NCBI GenBank assembly: GCA_035041965.1
Contig: JAPYMA010002596.1
Span: 19,111 to 83,110 of the forward strand
Reading direction: 5' to 3'
Source: Anisakis pegreffii
Taxonomy: Eukaryota; Nematoda; Chromadorea; Rhabditida; Anisakidae
DNA: 64,000 nucleotides
Shown: positions 1-11,198 of the stretch, piece by piece
Layout: every line of letters begins with the position of its first letter
Position numbering within the stretch: the stretch's first letter is position 1
Notes under the pieces: generated by a model
Told to the model about the DNA's origin: nothing
Database searches by the model: none
Seen by the model: only the letters and a program-made list of their open reading frames with translations
Position numbers and translations under genes: made by a program

Positions 1-45
1 TGACATCTCCAAAATGAATAATTTCACCCCCTATGAGAACCACTG
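1..45 (-). mobile_element. right-end fragment of hAT-like MITE (cut by window edge)
   Basis: The first 45 bases carry the terminal signature of the dispersed element described at 23976 and 33768: a stretch resembling the complement of 'gggtaatttggaggtgtca', the GGGGTGAAAT subterminal block in reverse, then TGAGAACCACTG ending at 45. Only the end is in the window, so its length and target duplication cannot be checked. Confidence 0.75.
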
Positions 46-118
46 CTATAGACTGAGCATTAGTGGTGTTAACAAGTTTGCAATGAACATGTTGAATGAA
101 TCACCTAAAATCACTCAC

Positions 119-1982
119 ATAGTTCACCCAAACGGTACCATTTGAGAAAAGTGTGAGGTAAATATTGCGTGAAGGTGAGTCGTGAATGTCGGCTATTTTT
201 GAATTCACGAAACAGCTATTCGGTGTCCACAGACGTGACAAAACCGCCTCGTTCAACGTTAAATTCGCTTTACACGGTGATAAATGACCAAACGCTAGCT
301 TTGAGTCGTGCCAAATCTCATTCACGTATAAGTCCATATGAAATACAAATCGATTTATTGCATAGTTTCCAATTTCGCCATTTCAATGTTTTCCTTTTGC
401 AATAGTGCAGTTTAAAAGCTTAAATTTTGGCCGATACTTATCAAGTTTCGGCCAAATCTCCAGAGTAACAGATGCCGTTGTTTTTACGATTAGTATTTCT
501 TAAAGTAAATCTTCGCAGATTATGACGAATACCCTTCACTGAATGAGTGTATTTTGCCTTCTTTCGATCGTAACAGCCAACGCTGATTCGAATGAAAATA
601 TCAATGAAAGCAATAAACCAATGAATGACACCATTTGTGAAAATGTCATTTCAAGATGATTTCAAAACTCAGTGAGGATACAAAAAGTCGAAGAATTACG
701 GATTCGTTGAATTCATACAAACAGCAAGTGGACTCCTCAAACCCTCAAAAGTTAATGTTTCTGGTCTATCGAATGAATTGCTAAAAAAAAGTATTTAAAT
801 CTCTGAAAAAAAGTATTTAAATTCTAAATGCTTGTTTTTTTTCTCTCAAAATAGATTTCATCATTTATCATGTACATCTATCTCAAAGTCATTCATTTGA
901 AATGCCACTACACAGTTGACTTTTCGACTGCAGCTATCCTTCAACTCTCAAAAGGCTCTAAATTCGTTCATTTTCGCGTTTGCCAAGTGAAGATAAACAA
1001 ATCCATGCACTCATCACTCACTGCAAACCTACTCTTCTCGTTTATCCAACAACACATATCGATCCGAGCACACACAACGAGCGAGTCTCGAAATCTTGTC
1101 TTATGAAAATGCGGGAAAAAACACTTTCATTTCGTCGATCATATTTCATCGCTTCACATTTCGGAAAGCAACCAAAGAACAGAACCGATAATAGTTCGAA
1201 GTAAATGACGAAAAATTTCAAAACTTTGGAAAAATATCTTCATTGTGACAAATGTTCGCGTGAAAGTGTTGTCAATTACGCTAGATCGCGCTTCACATCA
1301 GTGATGACAAGCACTTCTTGGATAGCTGCTATCAATTCTATCAGCCACTTCCCTTTGCTCTCATCTGCTGGAAAGTTTTTGAGCGACCTAGGCCGAGTCA
1401 TTTGAATCTGAATGTTGAGATGATATATATGTCTTTACCACGAAATCATTTGTCCTTTCTGAAATTGACGAAATGTCTTGAATCCAAAACTCGACACTGA
1501 TTGGCACTCCACCTTTTGTGCCTGAAATGTATCATAATCAAACATTCTTTATCACAGCTTAATTGCATATAATAAGTCGTCGATGCGAATCGCGCAATTT
1601 GAACTGGAAACTTGGTTGAGTCTGGAGTTTCGTTTCGAAGCGCAATTTGCTGCACTTCCAAGACGTTCGCAAGTTTTGATCTTTTCGTTTTGATGGAGAC
1701 CTGGTCATTGTGAATGCTTCTAATAGTTCCGCAGAGAAGAAGTTGGGCAAGTTGATAAGGAGGAATGCAACCTGGTATTCGATGCTTGTTGTACTGAGAG
1801 CCATCGATGAGTTTCGAAAGGACAGACGCATCTGGTGTGCAATTTTTTGTGTAATATTTTGCACTTGACACTTCGTTTCGTTGAAGTGATTCGCTGCTGA
1901 ACGCAAGTGCGTTTGAGTTGTGCAGTATAATGCATTGAATCAGAACGACAATCACGGATGAACGCTTCTGAATGAAGCTCAT
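119..1982 (-). CDS. Cys-loop ligand-gated ion channel subunit, 5' part (gene continues beyond left edge)
   Basis: Cys-loop channels are pentameric, neurotransmitter-gated plasma-membrane channels. The first exon starts at 1982 with a hydrophobic signal peptide (MSFIQKRSSVIVVLIQC...). It then has the family's N-terminal helix pattern, VLSKLIDG..YNKHRIPG, and a likely beta strand, LCGTIRSIHND. Its donor is unsettled, either near 1770 or near 1702. A second exon, 382-119, encodes the hallmark loop region: HMDLYVNEIWHDSKLAF, then LWTPNSCFVNSKIADIHD, then NGTVWVNY before a GTGAGT donor at 118. This matches the WxDxRLxF / LWxPDxFFxNxK / HDxxxxN pattern of worm LGC subunits. The Cys loop and TM1-TM4 should lie beyond base 1. 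One oddity: no AG lies in frame just upstream of the second exon. The open frame starts at 382 after a TGA, so the acceptor is non-canonical, the reading frame is broken, or there is a base error. Ligand and ion selectivity cannot be told from this part. Confidence 0.72.
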
Positions 1983-4900
1983 TCTCAGCTGATCTCAAAA
2001 AACTGGGTTATCGATCACGGTGCTGAGCAGTTTGTATGCATGTGCCGAGTCCATTTCACTTAGATCACTTGTTGAGCGCAGACAACGATCCTTTCATGAA
2101 TATTCCGTTCAGTCGATAAACACACTGATTGTTCGTGAAAAATATGTCACTTCACACCATCTTATAGAAGGTTCAGCTCTTTAGCAAAACCTAGAAAACA
2201 ATGATGACACTGCTGCAAAACCATCGTATATGCTTCGTTTCATTATCGACAACTTAGTTGGAACTCAGCTATTAACAAGGAAAGGTCATAAACTTATTAT
2301 TATTTTTATTATTATTATTATTATTGTTACTATTATTATTGATATTATTACCAGCACTGTTGTTATTGTTTTTATCATAAATGTCACAACAGATTCATAA
2401 AGAGCATGCAAAGAAAAGCCATATGGACTCGTTCACAGAAAGCCGGAATGGATCCGTCTTACAATTAGTATCGTAAACATTTCGAAAACTATATAAAGAT
2501 AGACGATTGTAATTCAATAGAATAATCACAAATGCACTATTAAAAAGACGTGCACAGAACATGGCTAATTTCATTTGTGAATTAATTTTCAGTTTTTTAA
2601 TCCGATGCTGAAGACGAAAACATTTCGATTTCGCTCGAACGATGGTGGTGTTGTTCTTCTTTTGAACATCTGTCGCAATGAAAGTTTCGCACAAGCAAAT
2701 TGATTTTTCGTATGTTTCCAAAGGTTTTTAAAGCAATAAATTTTCTCAATTGAGTTAACTAACGATGATAATAAGGCAATAAGTCATTCGCCCACAATTC
2801 GAACATTCTACCTTAGGCGCTCTTTTCATTGCAATCAGTTCGTTCGCGGCTGTCGATTGCAAGCACTCTCAGAGCAAGTACGTTGCCATAGTCTGTGATT
2901 TAAGAGGTGCTAAAATGGCAATCGTTCAATGTGTCCTGTCACGAGCATGCATAAGATGCTTATGGTGTTAACTCTACGCAAAAGTTTAATAAGAACTACT
3001 TGATAACGAGAAGTTCTTCTAATGGATGATATACATACTGAATGAAGCATTTGGAGTGCCTAAGCAGTAAATGGCTAATGTGTTATTAATGGATTCCGTT
3101 CTTTAAATAAACGATGAAGCAAATGTTACCAAGGAGCTGAAGTCTGACAAATAATTACAAAATTGTTTAAAAACCTTAGTTTATGGCCTAACATCAGCAC
3201 ACAATAAGAATCACTGACGATGAGGCACCATAAAGGATGAAAATTGATACTGAATACCAGATCAATTTCTTCGTCTTGCATGCAATCAAAGTGTATGGAT
3301 AACCAGCGATAGGAAGTTCTGGAACCGAGCGCATCTGTCGCAATCTACATAATTCTCTGAGCATTCATTATGCAAAGATGACGATGGCAGGCCCATTAAC
3401 TCTGCCTTAATGGCATTGCGCCCACCTCACATCACTAAATCGTTCCAATGAATTGCCTGAGAATGGCTAATTTCAAAAAGAAATCAGCAATAATTTCCCC
3501 TCACCATTCATTGCACGTAACACTATTCGCAAGACGATTTCGTGACACTATTCAGTAACACTATTCAGGCTATATTCAGTCGATTCTCTAACAACAACAC
3601 CATTTCCAAACGCAACACTATTCATTCAGTCAGTACCGCAGAGTCGTTCCAGTTTCTGCTTTCAGCTCGACTATTTTTAAGACAACGCCTCCATTCTACT
3701 ACGGAATCTCGGCCTGTTTACTGTTCCATGACCGAAAAAGTAACGCGAACCACTGAGGAATACAACCTCCACTCACTCGCACGAGAGATGATGTGTGATT
3801 TTTTACGGGAAGAGTGTTCATCGCTGAACACTAATGTAATGTGTTTGCGAATATAAACATTTTCTCGTAGCACTCGTGGTAATGGGGCACTTTCACCAAA
3901 TGAACTTCGCGAAGCAAAATGGGAATAAAAAAAGAAATTGCTTTTGCTCTAAACAAATAATTAGTTGGCTTTAAAACTTGAGTGAAAATGCGATGAGTCA
4001 ATTAATCAAAGAAAGTGACTGATTCCTTGCTTGCTTTCGATAGACAGTTCACTGGAAAGATGAATTAGAAATATGAAAAAATACAAATAACTGACGAGGC
4101 GGCAAATATCATTCGAATAAATCAGTGAGGAGCAAGATTACTAGGACATAGCAAAGAGATCAACTGCCAGAAATATGGACCTGTGCGTATTTACGGCTTA
4201 TGTCGCAGATGGATTGATCATTTCAGAATTTTAAAGTGTTTTATGGAAATTGAAGGAATGAAGAAGTGAAGTGCATTGAAGCGGATATAGTTGATGGCAT
4301 CAAATAATTCTTTCCGTTGGCCGTGTAGTATTGCGCTGATTTAGTCAGTCAGTTGGTTGTGCAGATGTCCGACGAACGAAGAACGAATGAACTAGAGAGC
4401 CACATCGAAAACCACATCAATAACAACCTAGCCAGTATTGATTCTAACTGCTAACTTCGATTCTAGAACATCGCTTATTTTGCTTTCACCCAGTTGACGA
4501 ACAAACCAATTGAATTAGCCGTTTCGTCGAATACTGTGCATCATCATTGATTTCGTCGATTCTCCATGCACTTATGCTTCCACATCATCCCAAGCGACTT
4601 TTGCTCTAATGAGCCACGATGGCGCATCGTTAGCAATCAGCGAGTTTTGTATTAGTAAATCATCGATTGAAAATCCAGCGGTTCCATCACCATTGCGAAC
4701 TGTTATGATGAAATTTTCTCTCACTTGTCAGTAGTACCAAAACATCACGGTACGTAATGTTTGCTGGTGTGCTGATTGCCCAAAAGCTTGCACGATAGAA
4801 CATCGAGTTTGAGCGATTCGGTTTATGTGTCCTTATTAGGGAAATAGAGTTCTGTCTAGAGGAAATACTTGTGACTTGAGCGGGATTAGTTGCGGATGTT

Positions 4901-7900
4901 CGTTAGATCACCCATTTATGATCGAAATTCTGCTGGGGTCGATTCACATCTGATCAGGACACGGTATTTTGAATGCACAATAAACATCAGCCCCTTCAGT
5001 GATCTTATGCTTTGCATAGGATTAAAGGAAGTAATACGATCGCTGTGTTTACAAACAAATACTAGAGAGGCAACGTTAGTTTCTGGTGTCGTAAATAACC
5101 GAGACGATTGCTCTGAACAACAACTGCAAAAAGAGTTGTCTTCTTGTAATTCTGAGTTAAAACACTCAAAATCACGTCTCATATCTTATTACAGTTTGTT
5201 TTGACAATGATTTTGATAATGAAAAGTTTTCTACCAATCAACAGCAGATGGATGAGCTGATTTCCTTTTATCAATTCGGTATATTCCTGATAAACACTTT
5301 TGGAAGGTGACCTTTTGCTTCAGGCAGTCGTATGCTCTCTGAGCAAATAGCACACCTCAAGTTATCTGCTCTCTTCACAATGCAGTCAATTTTTATTGCC
5401 CGAAGCGACAACATCATTGACTGTGTGGCATGGATGAAAAAAGCGATGCTTACTTGTGATGTCTTCTATGATGACAACTCACACATAAAATGACGTTCCC
5501 ATGCATTATGTTTCCTTGATTTAGTAGTGCTCGTGGGGACATTCCTTTAATAAGGTTTTTTTTTCAAAAGTATCTACTGAAGAGTTCAAATGTATTGAGG
5601 TGGAGATGTAGTTTCCCAGAGATTATTCATGATTGAGAAAGCAAAACACAACCAGTTGAGATCACCAAATAGTAAAGTTTGCAGGTAATTTCATTCAAGT
5701 CGGTTTGCAAAAGTGTTTCAAGCTTATTTTTGGCCAAAGAATGAACATTTGAGAAAAAAATGCATTGGAACGTGTGAATTTTTCTTCGATAAGGAACCTT
5801 TTTGAGTGCGAAGGAGATATATATCAGTGGGTCATGGCTCGCGCGAAAAGCCGATGTAAACAGATGATGTAGGAAGTGTACGATAGGAGTTTGCGATGGA
5901 ATTGCTAGTAGTATTTCATTGTGCATATGTTATCCGGAGGATTTGAAATACATGGAGGGCGTGTTTTCGATTCTGTGTTAGTAGAAAGCTATTGTTAAAT
6001 TACGTTGTTGTTAGTAAGAAAAGTTGGAAAATAGCGAGTAATTTGAGACGGGCTCAGTTTCGAGACAGTACGAAACAAACTTTCTTTTTTCGTTTAGGGT
6101 GGTTTCACTTAAGGAGGAGTGATATATTAAGGTGTTAAATAATTGTTTATTGTTTCATGGCTTTCTCAATATTGTCTGAATGCTTATAAAAAGAACTTTG
6201 CGATGCGATGCGATTTCGATGAGTTGTTGTGTGTGGTGATGAATAAGTGGCACTTAATGGGGGAATTGTTCTTTCATTTCGCAATGTTTATTGAAAATGA
6301 TTGATGACTTTGCTATAATGTTTCTTTCGTATTTCATGGCCACAATTTTGTTGAGTTCAATGTTTCTAAAAGTGATCATCAAATATTTGTATTCATCGAA
6401 ACATCGCGATGTGATAATGTTTCAGTGATATTGGATACGCGCTGAATGTACAAGAATGTCATCGATGGTCGTAACCGAAGTCGTAGTCATGCTCACCGAG
6501 CTGAGCAGAGCAGAGCCAGTGCTGGTTGAGTGGTGCTGCTATGATATCCCCTTACCAGAACAATATCCAATTTCATCTCTCTGCACAAACACACCATTAA
6601 TATAAATCGCTCGTGCATGCAGTATCGCTACTCCCATTCCCAACGCATTTCCACGAACAGTAATGTAACACCCAATACCCGTATCATCATTACTATCCAT
6701 CCATCCTGCCAACGTCAACCCATCGTCGCCATCCATCATTCTCAGTCTCGATTTCATTTATTTCTGTGATCGGTATCTTTAGTTATCACTCCAACCACTG
6801 AGCATCCCGAATGTCCAATCTTTCCAATAAACGTTGCCAACGATGCCTAACGGTTAGCCATTTGTCATTTTATTGTTCGCTTTTTTTTTTCTTTAGAGCA
6901 TAATTGCTCAATTTGTTAAAGGACCTGAAGCACTCAGTCAGTGGGGAGTTCGTTTGGCTTCAGATTGAATTTATTGTGTAATTCGTCATTCTCATTTGTC
7001 ATATTTTAAATTCGATCGAAAAAATGCGCCATTACTGAACGGAAGCCGGGTTGATTTATCGTTGGCTCGATACATAATTCGTTTCCGAATTTCTGTTGCT
7101 CAGTTGTTGATTTATGTCATTTGAGAAATTAGGAGACAAGTCATTTCATGAGTAGGTAACAAACTGATTTGCAAGAGAGAATTGCAATGAGAGTATATTG
7201 CTAGCCTTTGATTAATGTAACATTTTCGGTTATTATTAGACTATGATTGTTCGCATGCCAGAGATTTATCACAAACTAGAGAGGAATTCCCTTGTTTCAC
7301 TGGACAACTTCTTATGGATTTGTGTTGCGAACTCGAGCAGTGATTTGGCTCGGTGTAATTAGCGTTAATAGTTCCGGTAGAAAATGTGCCGATTTTTTAG
7401 AGCAATACAAACGACAGTTTCCCTTCGACATTTCGCAATCATTCAACGCGCTTCTTTAAATGGCCCAACTTATAATTCCGAAATGTTTTGTAACGCAAAT
7501 AACACTGTTTTATGGGAACACATCGTCAATTGCTCATTCAGTTAAATAATGCTCAATGGTATGTGGTATCGAGTATCGCATTTCCAACCCTATTCGCTTA
7601 ACCGTTCTCCGTCCCAAACGTACAGACGGCATTTGGCCTGAAAGTAACATTTTACGATTCCAGTGCTGATAGCGCACTTATCGTCATATTGTCAATTTTT
7701 TTGTATTACCTAGCCAATCTCTCATGTTGCCCTCCCAACTTAGAGCAGAAACAAGCAAAAGCGGCTAATGTACAAAAATTTCTTTGAGAGCTTTTAAATT
7801 TAGTTTTGAGAACAAGGGAGGATCATACACAGAGTATACCGTTTTGAAATTATGTTATTCCGAGCAGGAGGATAAGCAGTAGGTGTAGGAAACGTTGCTT

Positions 7901-9010
7901 TTCGTAGCTGTGCACTAATTGATACCACCTTCGATCACTAGAGCACATTGCAGGGATCAGATTACATTTGGCGACTCATGTTGCACAGTTATTCTTTATC
8001 TATTCATCCAATATTCCCTCTATATACACCTGAGTATAATGTTTCGGAAATTTGAAACCGTCTAAAATGTTTTGCTCCACCAACGTTTATGACAACAAAA
8101 CAAACTCCTCACGTTTTATTCAATTACATAAGATGTGTTCACTTATGATCCTAATTCACAGTTTCTTGTTCCGTACAGCCTTATCATAGATGATCTTTGC
8201 TCACTCGCCTTTCACTCGGTTATTGTGCAACATTCAGCACTCAATGGGATAAAACCTTTGGTAGCAGCTTGACAATCACATGAAAACGAAAAAAGCGAGA
8301 AGAGCATGTGCACAGAGCTCGCTTGTGATAAGATCTTATTTTCACGCTTTCGAAGCAACGTTCCATCTCCCCGAACAATTTGAATCGCTCTCATTTTTTC
8401 TTGTTGACCGAACTGTACCTTGTTTTACCTTGGAAGATGGTGTTTTGTGCCATGCATAGAATGTAATGGAATATTTAGAGCCTTGCTTAAGGATTAAAGT
8501 GTGGTGTTGTCAACTTTGATTAAGTTGAGATGAAGAAAGATAAAAATACATTGCCAATTCAGTTTCTGGTTGTGAATATGATTAACGTCCCTATCTATCG
8601 TTGATTCCAGACTTCCATCAAGTAGCAAATCACATGAAATTTTTAATTCACTTGTGAAACATTGAGAAGAAAATAAAAATCAATCGTATTGCCCCCATTT
8701 CACTGTTGGTTAACATTCGACTATTTCCACAAATTAAGAAATAAATTTTCACAAGACAGCAGTTTTCTGGTTGCAGCAAAACGCCGAAGTTATTGAGAAG
8801 TGGCCTGGCGAGAGCAGTGTGCTACGATTCTGCTCTATGAGATGTTTGGATGCATATAAACTGGAAATTTTCAAGAAGGAAACCGTCTTTTGTCTATCGG
8901 TTCGTTACTGAATAATTCTTTCTTTGATTCACACGGAACTTTTGATTCATCTGTTCGTTTCAAGTCATGAACAGACGTTTGGCTTGCTTAGAAACTTTGG
9001 GAAATTTCAG
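1983..9010. other. 7-kb intergenic stretch, no gene supported
   Basis: I see only short, compositionally random open frames here and no recognisable domain. It contains an (ATT/ATC)n microsatellite at about 2295-2375, a small cluster of repeated 'acactattca' words at about 3520-3630, and A/T-rich low-complexity patches (for example 783-832, just upstream in the neighbouring intron). No transposon end of the local hAT-like family is present. Regulatory DNA for the flanking divergent genes may lie here, but nothing in the sequence shows it. Confidence 0.6.
2295..2375. repeat. ATT-type trinucleotide microsatellite
   Basis: Interrupted run of ATT units with scattered GTT/ATC substitutions, with no open frame across it. 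It is a simple-sequence repeat of the kind common in AT-rich worm intergenic DNA. Confidence 0.85.
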
Positions 9011-10023
9011 TGATGGACTTTCAGAAACCATCAGTATATGATAGCCGTGTTGAAACGCCGTTCAAACGAAACTCGATGAAACGTCGTCTTATATGCGGAA
9101 ATGACAGCAACAAGACTGGTGCTTTTGGGTCGAGCAGTCATGATAAGAAACGTAAGAAACGCAAGGAACCACGACCACATCCATCCTATCGTCTCAACAA
9201 GCGATACTGGGATGATATCCGAGCAGGACGACGTTCTCATGATGCGATCGCATCACCATCGTCGGCCCGAATCCCATCGAACTCTCCCACTTCACCTCAA
9301 TCGAACTCTCCGAAGAATCAGCCAAAATCCAAACCAATTCCTTCAGCAATTGCACCGTCGTCGTCAATATCATTCACGTCAATCCCCACTCAAATGGCCC
9401 TGTCCTTTCCCTTATTCGGCACATACGCAACACCATCTGCTGCATTCCTACAGCCCACTCAACCGCCATCAAATTTCGACAATGCTCATTGCTTAATACC
9501 ACAGTTACCATCCTGCTCATTCGCATCATTCCCATCAAACCATGTCATGCTCAGCTCACCAACTGTATCTGGTCTACGAAATGGAGTGGAACCAAAATTT
9601 GAACGTGATGATACACAAATCGACGTTATTTCATACGATGAACATAATATCACTTCAACCCCAAATACATCGGCAACAATACAACACCCACTGGAATTCA
9701 ATACAGAATCGACTGGCCTTAACCTACTTACTGATGATATGCTTCAAACGAAACAGCACAGGAAGCTTTCGCCAGCAGCATTATCATCCTCGTCAAAAAG
9801 CGATCAAATTGTCGATGAAATCGCAGATCAAATCTTGATCGACAAAATAAATGAGAGTAAATATCTCACTGATAAAGGGGATCTTCGAATGAGAAATGCG
9901 GATCAACTCAAGCAAAACGATATCTCGAAGATAACATCAATCATCCCGATACCTTTCCCTGTGCCAATCTTAGTGCCACTAAGCGAAACGTTTATTTTAA
10001 AATATTTCAAACGTGTTATCTGA
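9011..10023 (+). CDS. uncharacterised basic, Ser/Pro-rich protein (336 aa from the first ATG)
   Basis: A long single open frame follows a perfect TTTCAG acceptor ending at 9010. The first ATG is at 9013, only two bases after that acceptor, a spacing typical of trans-spliced worm mRNAs, though a cis-spliced upstream exon is equally possible. Residues about 45-60 form a strong nuclear-localisation-like cluster (KKRKKRKEPRPHPSY). It is followed by LNKRYWDDIRAGRR and a long Ser/Pro/Asn-rich, low-complexity middle (about residues 80-200). An acidic/amphipathic stretch (SSKSDQIVDEIADQILI) lies near residue 265. The C-terminus carries an IPIPFPVPILVPL tract. No signal peptide or membrane helix is seen. 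The long frame is far above chance for this AT-rich DNA. I do not recognise a family. A nuclear, possibly transcription-related role is only an inference from the basic cluster and disorder. An acceptor-like TCTTACAG at about 10067-10074 suggests a further exon, so the C-terminus may not be final. Confidence 0.6.
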
Positions 10024-10287
10024 TATTTCACTGTTTACGTTACGCGAATTCAGTTGAAGTTGTTCTCTTACAGTGGATCCGAGCTAAAACAGTGTCTGCC
10101 ACATAGAGTAGTACATTCGAATTGTTCACGTTTACTGCAATACCCTTTAGTAGAGATCACTCCGAAGAACTTTTGCATTATCAATGCAAAAACGAGAATC
10201 TTGAAGTTTATGTTGAAATTGAAATTTATTTTATAAATCAAAAGTGATTTATTCGAATGTTACTGTGAATTATTGCATTGTTTATAC

Positions 10288-10978
10288 CAGTGGTTCCCAT
10301 GTTCGGGTGCTCCATTACCCGTTTTGATGTTCTGGCAGGCCGACGTTAACCCCCAACCCCTCCCAACCTCTACCGTTGTGATGCTCATTGTTGCAGTCGA
10401 TTGTGATTGCATGAAAAGCTATTGTCTATAACACACTCGTTTCAAACTGATTCAGATGGATTCTAATTCTTTTCAGACGTGTTCTGTTCACTCTCATAAC
10501 TATTTCATGCACATATTGTTCTATTGATGAGTTTTTCTCATTCATTTCGTCTCATTTCACTTCACAGTTCGAATCAATTTCTCATTCAGTATCATATACT
10601 ATTTATTGAATATGTTGACGAATGTTGACAGTCGAAGTTAACAATGCAGCAGTTGAACATTATTGCTCAACAACGTTCGAGAATCAAATGATCAATTATA
10701 GAGTGTATGTGATAGAATGAGAATTTTACTTTAATTGTTGTGTGAAATGAATGAGAGATTAGCAAAAGTGAACTTTTCTGGTGATAAAAGCTATGAGAGC
10801 AACTACAACAGCAAGGAAAAGAATGAAAATCCTGTTAAAACGGTATTTAAAGACATATGGATGTAATTTGAATGTTGCCATACCAACTGCACGAAATACT
10901 AATTTCCCGACCCCCTCCATTTCCCCTTGACACTTTCAAAGTTCCCAAAATGAGTGATTTCACCTCTGAGAACCATTG
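10288..10978 (-). mobile_element. hAT-like non-autonomous DNA transposon, 691 bp
   Basis: It begins with CAGTGGTTCCC at 10288 and ends with GAGAACCATTG at 10978. The flanking 8-mers GTTTATAC (10280-10287) and GTTTGTAC (10979-10986) match at 7 of 8 positions, as expected of an 8-bp hAT target duplication. The internal sequence is shared with the other copies. It runs in the reverse orientation relative to the 23976 copy and encodes no transposase-like frame. It sits between the 9011 gene and the PDZ gene. Confidence 0.85.
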
Positions 10979-11198
10979 GTTTGTACAATCAAATTTTTAT
11001 AGCGAATGCAGCATCCAGCTGTTGTAAACTTCTGATGCTGATAAAGAAATGTATTTCTTGTTGTCCTGATGGTTATACAAATGCTTTGTGTGGAGAAACA
11101 TGGATTTTAAATTCATATTATTTGTTTTTATGAATTGATAATAACAAATTTCATTGAGAATAAATAATTGCCGTCTATTTTCATATCGATAATTTCTG

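Noticed and set aside
1559..1998. Two further minus-strand frames overlapping the ligand-gated channel first exon
   Set aside because: Shadows in other frames. Only the 1982 frame has a signal peptide and the channel N-terminal pattern.
3542..3856. 104-codon plus-strand frame
   Set aside because: It overlaps a simple repeat of 'acactattca' words, with no domain and no splice context.
6539..6757. 72-codon minus-strand frame (Gly/Met-rich)
   Set aside because: Its composition is mildly protein-like, but there is no recognisable domain, neighbouring exon or splice sites.
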